Shown here piece after piece: positions 21,831 to 30,940 of a stretch of 64,000 nt of DNA. How positions within the stretch are numbered: the first letter of the stretch is position 1; each line of letters starts with the position of its first letter. A program made the position numbers and the translations under genes. The notes under the pieces were generated by a model. The model had not been told where the DNA came from and ran no database searches. It saw only the letters and a list, made by a program, of their open reading frames with translations. Origin of the DNA: Phenylobacterium sp. SCN 70-31 (GTDB taxonomy: Bacteria > Pseudomonadota > Alphaproteobacteria > Caulobacterales > Caulobacteraceae); the NCBI RefSeq assembly GCF_001724605.1, contig NZ_MEEX01000004.1:372001-436000 (forward strand). Direction: 5' to 3'.

Positions 21831-23522
21831 TCAGGCCGCGTCTTCCAGCTTCAGCGTCTCGCGGAGTTCGCGCTTCAGGAACTTGCCGTTGGCGTTGCGC
21901 GGCAGGGACTGATCCAGGAGCCAGATGTATCGAGGAATCTTGTGCTTCGCGATCAGGGTGGCGCAGTGCGCCCGCAGCGCCTCCGCATCCACCGCCTGGC
22001 CCGGCCGGAGCACCACGGCCGCGGCGACTTCCTCGCCCAGCCGGGGATCGGGCACGCCGAACACCGAGCACTCGGCGACGCCGGGATGCTGATGGATCGT
22101 TGATTCGACTTCGGCGCAGTAGATGTTCTCGCCGCCTCGCAGGACCATGTCCTTCTTGCGGTCCACCAGATAGATGAACTGGTCCTCGTCGAGATAGGCC
22201 ACGTCCCCGGTGTGGAGCCAGCCGTCGGTGATGGACTCGGCCGTGGCCTCGGGACGGTTGATGTAGCCCTTGATGACCGACGATCCGCGCACCCACAGCT
22301 CGCCGGGCTGGCCGGGGGGCAGCGGTTGCCCGTCGTCGCCCACCACCTTCACCTCGAAGGTCGGCATGGCCCGGCCGCAGCTCGCGGGCTTGTCCACGAA
22401 GAAGTCGCCGGCGATCGAGGTGATGATCCCGGAGGTCTCGGTCATGCCGTAGCCGGTGTTGGGGCGTGCGGTGGCCACCGCCTTGTCGATCTTGGCCACG
22501 AGGTCGGGCTGGAGCTGGGCCCCGCCGCCGCCCAGGGTGAGCAGGCTGGAGGTGTCGTACTTGTCGAAGTCGGGGTGGGTGATGATCTCGCGCGCCATCA
22601 CCGGCACGCCGCTGGCCGAGGTGCAGCGCTCGCGTTCGATCAGCTTCAACGCCTCGCCGGCGTCCCAGCGGTACATCAGCACCATCTTCCCGCCCGCCGC
22701 GGTGGTGGCGTAGGCGCCGCAGTTGTTGGCCGTGACGTGGAAGAGCGGCGTGGTGATGAGCGAAACCGGGATCGGCGGCGTGGCCGGGGGCGTGACGCCG
22801 GTCGCGCGCTGGGTCGCCAGGCCGCTGACCTGACCGGCGAACATCATGTTCATCAGGTTGCTGACGCAGCTTCGGTGCGTGAGCTGGGCGCCCTTCGGGA
22901 AGCCCGTGGTGCCCGACGTGTAGAAGATGCAGAGGTCGTCGTCGGGATCGATGGCTACATCCGGCAGTGCGCCCCCGTGTGCGAGCGCCTCGGACCAGGG
23001 TTTGGCCCCCGTCGGCGGGTCCGCGCGGACGGCGACCAGCAGCGTCTCGCCCAGCATGTCGGGCTGTTCGGCGATGCGGGCGATGCGCTCGGCGTCGGCG
23101 AAGAGGACCTTGGGCTGGGCGTCCTTCAGGCCGTAGGCCATCTCGGTGGCCGTCCACCACGCGTTCATGCCCACCGCCGCCACGCCGAGCGCCGCGCAGG
23201 TCCAGTACAGCAGCATCCACTCGGGATAGTTCCGCATCGCGATGGCCACCCGGTCGCCAGGCTTGACCCCCTGGCTCAGGAGCCAGTTGGCCACCGAGGC
23301 CACCTGCGCGTGCGCCTGGGCGTAGGTGATGCGCTCGTCGCCGTAGACGAGATAGTCGCGGTCGGCGAACTGCGCCGTGGACAGCCAGAGCGCCCGCACG
23401 TTCGGCGGTGCGTTCCTGAAGGTGCGGATGGGCGCGCCGCGCACCTCCTGCACGGCGATCTCGAAAGGCGCGCCCGGGGCCGTCAGCTCGGCCCAGGCTT
23501 CGTTCAGTTCGGCATAATGCAT
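21831..23522 (-). CDS. Acyl-CoA synthetase (class I adenylate-forming)
   Basis: A 563-residue AMP-binding CoA ligase. The phosphate-binding loop is IFYTSGTTGFPKGAQLTH (around 200), followed by YGMTET, the A8 hinge region VDRKKDMVLRGGENIY, and the catalytic lysine in LPRNANGKFLKREL near the C-terminus. This is a typical medium/long-chain or cyclic carboxylate:CoA ligase. It has its own promoter region facing away from the DAACS symporter gene. It is a paralogue of the ligase at 41404-42951. No copy of the island operator motif is visible upstream. The fatty or aromatic acid substrate is unknown. Confidence 0.9.
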   Translation of the reverse strand: MHYAELNEAWAELTAPGAPFEIAVQEVRGAPIRTFRNAPPNVRALWLSTAQFADRDYLVYGDERITYAQAHAQVASVANWLLSQGVKPGDRVAIAMRNYPEWMLLYWTCAALGVAAVGMNAWWTATEMAYGLKDAQPKVLFADAERIARIAEQPDMLGETLLVAVRADPPTGAKPWSEALAHGGALPDVAIDPDDDLCIFYTSGTTGFPKGAQLTHRSCVSNLMNMMFAGQVSGLATQRATGVTPPATPPIPVSLITTPLFHVTANNCGAYATTAAGGKMVLMYRWDAGEALKLIERERCTSASGVPVMAREIITHPDFDKYDTSSLLTLGGGGAQLQPDLVAKIDKAVATARPNTGYGMTETSGIITSIAGDFFVDKPASCGRAMPTFEVKVVGDDGQPLPPGQPGELWVRGSSVIKGYINRPEATAESITDGWLHTGDVAYLDEDQFIYLVDRKKDMVLRGGENIYCAEVESTIHQHPGVAECSVFGVPDPRLGEEVAAAVVLRPGQAVDAEALRAHCATLIAKHKIPRYIWLLDQSLPRNANGKFLKRELRETLKLEDAA

Positions 23523-23616
23523 CGTTCCATCCCCTCCGGCGTCTTGTCGTCCGGTCCTTCCCTTTCTCTCTAGCGCGGGTGACGCGGCGGCGGCGAGGGG
23601 AAAGCTGATATCCGCG

Positions 23617-24960
23617 TCATCCGGCCCGGGCGGCGGGACCGGTGTCGTCGGCCGGCGTGATGCGACCGTCGTAGACCGCCTGATCGAGGACGCCGAGTTC
23701 CCTGGAGACCAGGGTCGGCACGAGGGCCTGGCCGGCGACGTTCACGGCGGTGCGGCCCATGTCCAGGATCGGGTCGATGGCCAGAAGCAGGCCTACGCCT
23801 TCCAGCGGCAGGCCCAGTGTCGACAGGGTCAGGGTGAGCATGACGACGGCGCCCGTCAGGCCCGCGGTCGCCGCCGATCCGATGACCGAGACGAAGACGA
23901 TCAGCAGATAGTCCGTCGGCGCGAGGGTGAGGCCGTAGAACTGGGCCACGAAGATCGCCGAGATCGCCGGATAGATGGCCGCGCATCCGTCCATCTTGGT
24001 GGTCGCGCCCAGGGGCACGGCGAAGGCGGCGTAGGCGCGGGGCACGCCCAGTCCGGTCTCGGTCACGGCCTCCGTCACCGGCAGCGTGCCGATGGACGAT
24101 CGGGTGACGAAGCCGAGCTGGATCGCGGGCCATGCGGCGCGGAAGAACCGGATCGGGTTGAGGCCGTGGGCGCCCAGCAGCGCCGGGTAGACCACGAACA
24201 GCACCAGGGCCAGGCCGAGATAGACCGCGAAGGCGAACTGGCCGAGCTGGCCCAGCGCGTCCCAGCCGTACCGCGCGACCGCCGAGCCCAGGAGGCCCAC
24301 GGTGCCGAGCGGGGTCAGCCGGATCACCCACCACAGGATCTTGCGCACGACCGCCAGGGCCGAGGCGTTGAAGGCGAGGAACGTACGGCCCGCCTCGCCC
24401 GCCTTCAGGGCGGCGACGCCGGCCACGAGGGCGATGACGAGGATCTGGAGGACGTTGAACGAGACGCTCGTCGTGGCCGCGCCGTCCGCGAGCCGCGTGG
24501 ACGCCGTCAGCCCCAGGAAGTTCCCCGGGATCAGGCCGGTCAGGAAGTCGAGCCATGAGCCGGTGGTGGACGGCGCCTTGGCCGTCTCGGCGGTCACCGC
24601 GGTGTGGAGACCGGGTTGGAGGACGACCCCCAGGGCGATGCCGATGGCCACCGCGATCAGGGCCGTGACCGCAAACCAAAGCAGCGTGCGCCAGACGAGC
24701 CGCGCGGCGTTCTGGAGTTCGGCCAGATTGGCGATGCTGGCCACCACCGCGGTGAACACCAGCGGCGGCACCAGGGCGCGGAGGAGCTGGACGAAGCTGG
24801 AGCCCAGGATCCTCAGCGTCTCGGCCAGGGCGAACCCTGCCTCGCCCTCGGCCACGCCCAATCGCCGCGCCGCTAGCCCCAGGAGCACCCCGACCACCAT
24901 CGCGGCCAGCACCTGAAGCCCGAACCCGCTCACGAAACGGGACCCCGCCGCCTGCGTCAT
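23617..24960 (-). CDS. Dicarboxylate/amino acid:cation symporter (DAACS family)
   Basis: A 447-residue inner-membrane protein with about eight transmembrane helices and two re-entrant loops, of the GltP/DctA family. The serine-rich hairpin VTRSSIGTLPVTEAV and the ATTKMDGCAAIYPAI segment (family pattern NMDG, here KMDG) define the substrate and sodium sites. The C-terminal region ending DMGRTAVNVAGQALVPTLVSR corresponds to D..RT.VNV.GD, with the usual final Asp-rich motif partly altered. Such carriers import C4-dicarboxylates, glutamate or aspartate with H+ or Na+. Monocistronic. Confidence 0.93.
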   Translation of the reverse strand: MTQAAGSRFVSGFGLQVLAAMVVGVLLGLAARRLGVAEGEAGFALAETLRILGSSFVQLLRALVPPLVFTAVVASIANLAELQNAARLVWRTLLWFAVTALIAVAIGIALGVVLQPGLHTAVTAETAKAPSTTGSWLDFLTGLIPGNFLGLTASTRLADGAATTSVSFNVLQILVIALVAGVAALKAGEAGRTFLAFNASALAVVRKILWWVIRLTPLGTVGLLGSAVARYGWDALGQLGQFAFAVYLGLALVLFVVYPALLGAHGLNPIRFFRAAWPAIQLGFVTRSSIGTLPVTEAVTETGLGVPRAYAAFAVPLGATTKMDGCAAIYPAISAIFVAQFYGLTLAPTDYLLIVFVSVIGSAATAGLTGAVVMLTLTLSTLGLPLEGVGLLLAIDPILDMGRTAVNVAGQALVPTLVSRELGVLDQAVYDGRITPADDTGPAARAG

Positions 24961-25099
24961 CTGCTGCCCGCCGTCGTCACCGCCTTTCGTTCCGGGCGGC
25001 CGCCAATGGCTACCGCAGTCGTCGGGTTCGTGCGGCGCCCGAAAGTCTGCGGGTGGATTCAGCCGACCTCGGCGCCCGCTTACTGGGCGGTGGCGATGC

Positions 25100-26389
25100 T
25101 CAGCGCGTCCCGTCCAGCGCCGCTCGCACCGCCTTCTGGCTGGTCGGCTGAAGGGGCGGGAAGCCCGGTCCCATCAGCCGCTGGACCAGGCCCACGAACA
25201 CCAGCCGGTTCTCGGGATCGACCCAGAACCAGGTGCCGGCCGCGCCATCCCAGAGGTAGCTGCCCTTGCCCATCGCCACGCCCGCCTTGGCCGGATCGGT
25301 GACGACGACGCCGTTGTAGCCGAACTCATATCCCGGCCGGATCTGCTGCATGCCGATGCCGTACCTCCCGCCGAGCAGTTCAGGCGACAGGTGGTTGCTC
25401 ATCATCTCGGCCGCGGCCTTGCGGCTGATGATGCGGCGGCCGTCCAGGGTCCCGCCGCCCAGCAGCATCCGCGCGAAGCGGGCGTAGTCGTGAGCCGTGG
25501 TGACCAGCCCGCCGCCGCCCGATGCAAAGCCGGGAGCATTGGCGTAGTCCGACAGGAAGGGGCTGCCGGCCGCGGGCGCCTGGAGCTTGCCGTCACGCCA
25601 CTCGTAGAGGGCGGCGAAGCGGCCGCGCTTCTCCGCGGGCACATGGAATCCGGTGTCGGTCATCTTCAGCGGGCGGAAGATGCGGGCGTCCATGAACTGC
25701 GCCAGCGACCGGCCGCTCAGGCGCTCCACGATCACGCCCTGGATGTCCATGGCGATGGAGTACTTCCACTTCGTCCCCGGCTCGTAGGCGAGCGGAAGGT
25801 CGGCCACCCGCCGCAGGAAATCTTCGGTGGACGTGGCGCGCATCGGCCCGTTGTCGCTGCGATAGATCGCATCGACATCGCTCGCCTCGAAACCGTAGAG
25901 GAAGCCGGCCGTGTGGGTCATGAGCTGGCCGACGGTCGGCGGCGTGGCCGGCGCCTCGAGGATCGGCCGTCCGTCGGCGTCCTTGCCCTTCCAGACCTTG
26001 AGGTCGGCCAGTTCGGGCAGGTGCTTCGAGATCGGGTCGTCGGGTTTCCAGCGGCCCTCGTCGCGCAGGATCATCATGGCGACGGCCGTCACCGGCTTGG
26101 TCATGGAGAAGGCGCGGACGATGGTGTCCATCTCCATCGGCGCGCCCGTCGCCAGGTCGCGGACGCCATAGGCCTCGGCATGGACCATCCGGCCGTCCTT
26201 GAACGCCAGGGTGATCATGCCCGGAAGCTGGCCCTGGTCGACGAAGGGATGCAGGGCCGACTGCACCGGCGCCCAGGTCGGCGAAGCGGCGTCGGCGACC
26301 GTGGGCTTCGGCTGGCTCCAGGCGGCGGGCGCAGGACAGCTCAGCGCGACCGCGAACAGCGCGGCGGCCAGGTGATGGCGACGGATCAT
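25100..26389 (-). CDS. Secreted serine hydrolase, beta-lactamase fold
   Basis: A 429-residue periplasmic serine hydrolase. The N-terminus MIRRHHLAAALFAVALSCPA ending AWSQ is a Sec signal peptide. The S-x-x-K motif is in RAFSMTKPVTAVAMM. The Tyr motif is in KWKYSIAMDIQG (Y-S-I instead of Y-x-N), and the C-terminal WDGAAGTWFWVDPENRLVF strand replaces KTG. This is the esterase-like class C group. It resembles the cytoplasmic paralogue at 2869-4113, sharing SMTKPVT and a FASGGGGLVTT-like segment. Substrate unknown; an exported esterase would fit the nearby catabolic island. Confidence 0.88.
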   Translation of the reverse strand: MIRRHHLAAALFAVALSCPAPAAWSQPKPTVADAASPTWAPVQSALHPFVDQGQLPGMITLAFKDGRMVHAEAYGVRDLATGAPMEMDTIVRAFSMTKPVTAVAMMILRDEGRWKPDDPISKHLPELADLKVWKGKDADGRPILEAPATPPTVGQLMTHTAGFLYGFEASDVDAIYRSDNGPMRATSTEDFLRRVADLPLAYEPGTKWKYSIAMDIQGVIVERLSGRSLAQFMDARIFRPLKMTDTGFHVPAEKRGRFAALYEWRDGKLQAPAAGSPFLSDYANAPGFASGGGGLVTTAHDYARFARMLLGGGTLDGRRIISRKAAAEMMSNHLSPELLGGRYGIGMQQIRPGYEFGYNGVVVTDPAKAGVAMGKGSYLWDGAAGTWFWVDPENRLVFVGLVQRLMGPGFPPLQPTSQKAVRAALDGTR

Positions 26390-26479
26390 GCGGGGGCCCT
26401 CCCAAGCCCGGGAGCGCCAGCATGGCCCGGAACGGCCGGTCGGCGCCAGCCGCTCCCGCGGCCGGCGCCGGTTAGGCGA

Positions 26480-27451
26480 TCAGACCAGCTTGGCCAGGCG
26501 GTCTTTGATGATGCCCTCGGCCTCGGACATGATCCGGTCGACCAGTTCCTTGACCGTGGGCACGTCGTGGATCAGGCCCGCGACCATGCCGCAGCTCCAG
26601 CCGCCGGCGTCCATCTTCCCGTCCTTCATGATCGCGGGATAGACGCCCGCCACCTCGGGCGCGATGTCGGCGAAGGTCAGCTTGTCCCCCAGCGTGCGCT
26701 CCTTCTCCAGCAGGCGCTCGACGCCGGCGTTGACCAGCACGCGTTCGGTGTTGCGCAGCGGGCGCATGATCAGTCGCGTGTCCAGCTCGCTGGCCGCGAT
26801 CAGGGCGTCCTTCACGTTCTGGTGGACCGGCGCTTCCTTCGTGGCCATGAAGCGGGTGCCCATGTTCATGCCTTCGGCGCCGAGCGCCAGGGCGGCCACG
26901 AGGCTGCGGCCGTCGGCCATGCCGCCCGACGCGACGAACGGGATCTTCAGTTCCTCGGCCGCCCGCGGCAGCAGGATGAAGTTCGGCACGTCGTCCTCGC
27001 CCGGATGGCCGCCGCACTCGAAGCCGTCGACGCTGACCGCGTCGCAGCCGATGGCCTCGGCCTTCAGCGAGTGGCGGACCGAGGTGCATTTGTGGATCAC
27101 CTTGATCCCGGCTTCCTTCAGCGCAGGCAGCCACTTCTGCGGATTGTTGCCGGCGGTCTCGACCGCCTTCACGCCGCTGTCGATGATGGTCTTCACGAGG
27201 CCCGGATAGTCGGGGGGCGTCACGGCGGGCAGGAACGTGAGGTTCACGCCGAACGGCTTGTCGGTCATCTCGCGGCAGCGCGCGATCTCGTTGGCCAGCT
27301 TCTCGGGCGTGCCCTGGGTCAGGCCGGTGATGATGCCGAGACCGCCGGCGTTGGAGACGGCGGCCGCCATCTCGGCGTAGCCCACCATGTGCATGCCGCC
27401 CTGGATGATGGGATGTTCGATGCCGAAGAGTTCGGTGATGCGGGTCTTCAT
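26480..27451 (-). CDS. Nitronate monooxygenase family FMN enzyme
   Basis: A 323-residue FMN-dependent TIM-barrel protein of the 2-nitropropane dioxygenase/nitronate monooxygenase family. Motifs are IIQGGMHMVGYAEMAAAVSN near the N-terminus, GFECGGHPGEDDVPNF with the catalytic-type His, and the FMN phosphate site ASGGMADGRSLVAALALGA then GMNMGTRF. The ATG at 27451 is the family start; the frame stays open far upstream only because it is antisense-coding. It lies 59 bp downstream of the enoyl-CoA hydratase gene and is probably in the same operon. Some family members are enoyl-reductase-like, so nitronate is not certain as the substrate. Confidence 0.9.
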   Translation of the reverse strand: MKTRITELFGIEHPIIQGGMHMVGYAEMAAAVSNAGGLGIITGLTQGTPEKLANEIARCREMTDKPFGVNLTFLPAVTPPDYPGLVKTIIDSGVKAVETAGNNPQKWLPALKEAGIKVIHKCTSVRHSLKAEAIGCDAVSVDGFECGGHPGEDDVPNFILLPRAAEELKIPFVASGGMADGRSLVAALALGAEGMNMGTRFMATKEAPVHQNVKDALIAASELDTRLIMRPLRNTERVLVNAGVERLLEKERTLGDKLTFADIAPEVAGVYPAIMKDGKMDAGGWSCGMVAGLIHDVPTVKELVDRIMSEAEGIIKDRLAKLV

Positions 27452-27510
27452 GTCTGACGTTTCCTGTTGGATCTCTGGTCGTGGCTGTATCTTTTCGGGG
27501 CCGCCGATGG

Positions 27511-28305
27511 TCAGCGGCCGTTGAACACCGGCGCGCGCTTCTCGAAGAAGGCCTGACGGGCCTCCTTGGCGTCTTCGCTGGAGAAGGCGATGCGGATATT
27601 GGAGACCTCGTAGCGAAGCTGCTGCTCGAGGTCGCTGGTCTCCAGGGCTCGCACCATGCCCCGCTTCAGCAGCCGTAGGGTGATCGGCGACCACGCGCAG
27701 AGCTGCTGGCAGTAGGCCGACAGGCGGGCGGCGAATTCGCTGTCGTCCACCACCTCGCCGGCCATGCCGAGCGCCACGGCCTCGTCGCCGGTGGCGGTGC
27801 GGTTCTCCATCATGAAGCGCATGGCCTGCTCGTAGCCCATGGCCTGGGGCAGGGTGATGGTCAGTCCCGCGTCGGGCGAACCGCCGATACGGGTGTAGCC
27901 GGCCATCAGCCGCGCGCTGCGCGTCACGAGGCGTACGTCGGTGGCCATGGCGAGGCCCAGGCCGGCGCCGACGGCGACGCCGTTGATCCCGCCCACCACC
28001 GGCTTGTCGCAGACCTTGCGGATCGACAGCAGGAAGCGGCCGACCCAGTGGACGTCGTCCAGTTGCGCCGACTGCGGCGTCAGCGGCGAGTACCGCTCGG
28101 GGCCCGTGAGATCCAGGCCGGCGCAGAAGGAGTCGCCGCTTCCGGTGATGGCGACAACCCAGACATTGTCGTCGCGCGCCGCCGCCTCGACGGCCTCGAT
28201 GACGCCCCAGGCCAGCTCGTCGCTGAGCGCGTTCTTCCGCTCGGGGCGGTTCAGCGTGATCGTCCGCACGTGGCCGTCGTCGACGACCTTCACCAACTGG
28301 GCCAT
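27511..28305 (-). CDS. Enoyl-CoA hydratase/isomerase family protein
   Basis: A 264-residue crotonase-fold protein. The CoA-binding and oxyanion-hole segments are ITGSGDSFCAGLDL and INGVAVGAGLGLAMATDVRL. The region that normally carries the catalytic Glu reads GGSPDAGLTITLPQAMG, with Asp where hydratases often have Glu, so isomerase or C-C lyase activity is possible. It leads a two-gene unit with the nitronate monooxygenase. Its promoter region faces the sulfatase gene and contains the island operator motif at 28377-28394. Likely cytoplasmic beta-oxidation-like role. Confidence 0.92.
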   Translation of the reverse strand: MAQLVKVVDDGHVRTITLNRPERKNALSDELAWGVIEAVEAAARDDNVWVVAITGSGDSFCAGLDLTGPERYSPLTPQSAQLDDVHWVGRFLLSIRKVCDKPVVGGINGVAVGAGLGLAMATDVRLVTRSARLMAGYTRIGGSPDAGLTITLPQAMGYEQAMRFMMENRTATGDEAVALGMAGEVVDDSEFAARLSAYCQQLCAWSPITLRLLKRGMVRALETSDLEQQLRYEVSNIRIAFSSEDAKEARQAFFEKRAPVFNGR

Positions 28306-28368
28306 GGCGCCCTTCCTCCCGTTCGTGTTCCTCTAGCCCTGTCACAGACCGTGGGGTCGTGACAAATA

Positions 28369-28397
28369 TTGAATGAGAATACCGGTTCCGGTATCAA
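28369..28397. promoter_or_regulatory. Divergent promoter with operator site A
   Basis: ATACCGG-TT-CCGGTAT (28379-28394) is a perfect 7-bp inverted repeat with a 2-bp centre. Read on the minus strand, ATACCGGAACCGGTATTC agrees with the island operator at 12 of 18 positions, the weakest of the seven. It sits in the spacer of a plausible rightward promoter, TTGAAT (28369-28374), 17 bp, TATCAA (28392-28397), serving the sulfatase. A leftward TTGATA near 28397 could serve the hydratase gene. Confidence 0.6.
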
Positions 28398-28474
28398 GGT
28401 CGAGCGGCGATGTGACCGCAGGTAAGAACGACGGGCGTCCGCACGGCGGCGGCCCGCGCAACGGGAGGCGGCGT

Positions 28475-30115
28475 ATGCGTTCGAAACTGGCTCTTCTCAC
28501 GGCGACGGCCATGCTGGCCGGCCTGGCGCCCCAGGCTGTGGCCCAGGCTCCGGCCCATGTCCCCGTGGACCGTCCGGTGATCAACGCCGGCCCGCCGCGC
28601 GACGTCACCTGGCAGCCTGGCCCGGTGCGGCCCCCGTCCGGCCGACGCGCGCCCAACGTCATCGTCATCCTGGTGGACGATCTCGGCTACAACGACCTCA
28701 GCTTCAACGGCGGCGGCGTGGCCGGGGGGGCTGTGCCGACTCCCAACATCGACGCCATTGGCCGTCAGGGCGTGCAGTTCGAGCAGGCCTATTCCGGTCA
28801 CGGCACCTGCGCCCCCTCGCGCGCGGCGCTTCTGACCGGACGCTACCCCACGCGCTTCGGCTTCGAGTTCACGCCGACGCCGCTTCGCTTCGCCCGCCAG
28901 GTCCGGGCCCACCACTACGGCAAGCTGAACCCGGTCTATTTCGCCGACCGCGAGAAGGACGTGATCCCGATGGTCGAGATGGGCGTGCCCACCGACCAGA
29001 TCATGCTGGGGCAGGTTCTGCAGAATGCGGGCTACCACACGATCCAGCTCGGCAAATGGCACCTGGGCGAGGCGCCCAAGTTCCAGCCCCAGGTCCGCGG
29101 CTTCTCCGAGACGCTGGGCTTCACGGGCGGCGGCTCGATGTTCCTGAAGAAGGAGGATCCGCGGGTCGTCAATTCGATCCAGGGCTTCGATCCCATCGAC
29201 ATGCAGCTCTGGTCGACGCTCCAGTTCTATGTTCGCAAGGATGGCGGCGAGCCGTTCGAGCCCAAGCGGCACATGACCGACTACCTGACCGACGAGGCGA
29301 TCGCCGCGGTCGAGGCGAACAAGAACCGGCCGTTCTTCATGTACCTGGCCTACAACGCCCCGCACACGCCGCTGCAGGCGACGCGCGAGGACTATGAGTC
29401 GCTCTCGTATATCCAGGATCACAAGCTGCGCGTGTACGCCGCGATGATCCGTCAACTCGACCGCAACGTCGGACGGTTGACCCAGGCGCTGCAGGAGCGC
29501 GGCCTGGAGGACGACACGCTGGTGATCTTCACCAGCGACAACGGCGGCGCCTACTACCTGGGCCTCGAGGACATCAACCGGCCGTTCCGCGGCTGGAAGC
29601 AGACGTTCTTCGAGGGTGGGATTCGCGTTCCGCTGATGATGAAGTGGCCGGCGGCGATCCGTCCGGGCAGTGTCTATCACGCGCCGGTTTCGCACTTCGA
29701 CATCTTCGCCACCAGCGTGGCGGCCGCGCGCGGCGCGATGCCCAGGGATCGCGCCATGGATGGCGTGGACCTGATGCCCTACGTGACCGGCAAGAAGCTG
29801 GGACGGCCTCACGAGGTCCTCTTCTGGCGCACCGGTCCCTATCGCGTCGTGCGGGCCGGCGACTGGAAGCTCCAGGTGACCGAGCGGCCGCAGAAGGACT
29901 GGCTGTACGATCTGTCGGCCGACCCCACGGAACGCGTGAACCTGGCCGAGGCCATGCCCGAGAAGGTGGCTGAGCTGAAGCGCCTGCTGGCCACGCACGA
30001 CGCCCAGCAGGTGAAGCCTCTGTGGCCCGAGCTTGGCCAATCGCCGGTGATGCTGGATCATTCGCTGATCCTCCCGCAGGAGGAGGGCGAAGAGTACGTG
30101 TACTGGGGCAACTGA
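28475..30115 (+). CDS. Secreted sulfatase (arylsulfatase family)
   Basis: A 546-residue type I sulfatase. The signal peptide (about 1-24, AVAQA) sends it to the periplasm. The formylglycine motif is C-A-P-S-R (Cys112) inside GTCAPSRAALLTGR. Metal ligands appear in LVDDLGYND (Asp pair), TSDNGG (Asp-Asn), and a His in GKWHLGEAP. A GGGAGG Shine-Dalgarno precedes the ATG at 28475. It is paralogous to the sulfatase at 48855-50519, sharing RYPTR.GFEFTPTP and the ending EYxYW. It would hydrolyse a sulfate ester outside the cytoplasm. Anaerobic or FGE-type maturase genes are not in the window. Confidence 0.95.
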   Translation: MRSKLALLTATAMLAGLAPQAVAQAPAHVPVDRPVINAGPPRDVTWQPGPVRPPSGRRAPNVIVILVDDLGYNDLSFNGGGVAGGAVPTPNIDAIGRQGVQFEQAYSGHGTCAPSRAALLTGRYPTRFGFEFTPTPLRFARQVRAHHYGKLNPVYFADREKDVIPMVEMGVPTDQIMLGQVLQNAGYHTIQLGKWHLGEAPKFQPQVRGFSETLGFTGGGSMFLKKEDPRVVNSIQGFDPIDMQLWSTLQFYVRKDGGEPFEPKRHMTDYLTDEAIAAVEANKNRPFFMYLAYNAPHTPLQATREDYESLSYIQDHKLRVYAAMIRQLDRNVGRLTQALQERGLEDDTLVIFTSDNGGAYYLGLEDINRPFRGWKQTFFEGGIRVPLMMKWPAAIRPGSVYHAPVSHFDIFATSVAAARGAMPRDRAMDGVDLMPYVTGKKLGRPHEVLFWRTGPYRVVRAGDWKLQVTERPQKDWLYDLSADPTERVNLAEAMPEKVAELKRLLATHDAQQVKPLWPELGQSPVMLDHSLILPQEEGEEYVYWGN

Positions 30116-30160
30116 GTCCGGCTGCCGCTCCGCGGCGCATCGGCTCTGAAGCTGGGGAAG

Positions 30161-30184
30161 CGCCGGCCGATTCGTCGGCCGGCG
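30161..30184. terminator. TTCG-tetraloop hairpin after the sulfatase gene
   Basis: CGCCGGCCGA (30161-30170), loop TTCG, then TCGGCCGGCG (30175-30184) form a perfect 10-bp stem with a very stable UUCG loop. It lies 46 bp after the sulfatase stop and 19 bp before the TTG start of the TetR gene. No U-tract follows, so it may be a terminator/attenuator or an mRNA 3'-stabilising element. Confidence 0.65.
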
Positions 30185-30202
30185 GGCGCGGGAGCTGGAC
30201 GT

Positions 30203-30865
30203 TTGGCGGTAGATAACTCGATCCTGACCGAACTCGATGGCGTCTTCCCCGCCAACCAGGCCCGTAGTCGTGAGGCCCAGGCCCGCCTGCTGGCCGCCGG
30301 TGAGCGGGTGTTCGCCGAGAAGGGTTACGACGAGGCCCACGTCAGCGACATCGCCGCGGCCGCCAACTGCTCGGTCGGCAGTTTCTATCGGCGTTTCCGG
30401 GACAAGGAGGCGTTGTTCCGCGCCCTCCATATGCAGTTCATCCTGCGGATCGGCCGGAACATGGCCCGGTTCCTGGCCATGCCGGAATGGTCCGACAAGC
30501 CGACCTACGAGATCCTCCGCACGCTGATCGGGAACTCCGCGCGGGTGATCGAGCGGCATCACGGCTTCTTCCGGGCGCTGTTCCAGCGGACCCTGGCGGG
30601 TGCGGGCTCGTCCTACATCCTGGCGCTGCGTGTGGCCGACAACGAATCGGGCCGGCTTCTGGCGGCGTTCCTGCGAGAACGCGGCGAGGGGGTCGGCGAG
30701 GACCTGGACGAAACCTGCATCCTGGCGCTCCGGACGGTGGACGCTGTCCTCATCAATCGCGTCCTGCGCCGCCAGATCACCGGCGATACGGTGGCGCCGC
30801 CGCTGGTCGTCGACATGTTGACGCGCATGCTGGCCGCCGGTGTCGGCGTGACGCCGCCCGATTGA
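30203..30865 (+). CDS. TetR family transcriptional regulator 1
   Basis: A 220-residue TetR repressor with an N-terminal helix-turn-helix (about residues 27-72): GERVFAEKGYDEAHVSDIAAA and then the recognition helix NCSVGSFYRRFRDKEALF. The C-terminal part is an all-helical ligand domain. The start is TTG at 30203, the only plausible initiation codon in frame before the DNA-binding domain, preceded by GGGAGC. The recognition segment CSVGSFYRRF is identical to that of the second TetR at 37383, so both may bind the palindrome repeated through this island. It sits between sulfatase and GST and is a candidate master repressor. Confidence 0.9.
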   Translation: MAVDNSILTELDGVFPANQARSREAQARLLAAGERVFAEKGYDEAHVSDIAAAANCSVGSFYRRFRDKEALFRALHMQFILRIGRNMARFLAMPEWSDKPTYEILRTLIGNSARVIERHHGFFRALFQRTLAGAGSSYILALRVADNESGRLLAAFLRERGEGVGEDLDETCILALRTVDAVLINRVLRRQITGDTVAPPLVVDMLTRMLAAGVGVTPPD

Positions 30866-30892
30866 CGGGATCTCTCCGCGTCGCCCTTTACG

Positions 30893-30910
30893 GAACAGTA
30901 GTTCCGATTC
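30893..30910 (+). promoter_or_regulatory. Operator site B upstream of the nu-class GST
   Basis: GAACAGTAGTTCCGATTC matches the island consensus at 14 of 18 positions and contains a local inverted repeat GGAAC-AGTA-GTTCC (30892-30905). It lies 31 bp before the GST start, directly after a TTTACG that could be a -10 box; a TTGACG at 30862 overlaps the TetR stop codon. Confidence 0.65.
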
Positions 30911-30940
30911 ATAAAAGAACCCTGAGACGAGGAGCGGTGA

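Noticed and set aside
25100..26389. Serine hydrolases as antibiotic-resistance beta-lactamases
   Set aside because: The S-x-x-K motif is present but the Y-x-N and KTG motifs are replaced, as in esterase-type members.
27452..28345. Apparent N-terminal extension of the nitronate monooxygenase
   Set aside because: It is the wrong frame of the enoyl-CoA hydratase gene; the family start at 27451 fits exactly.
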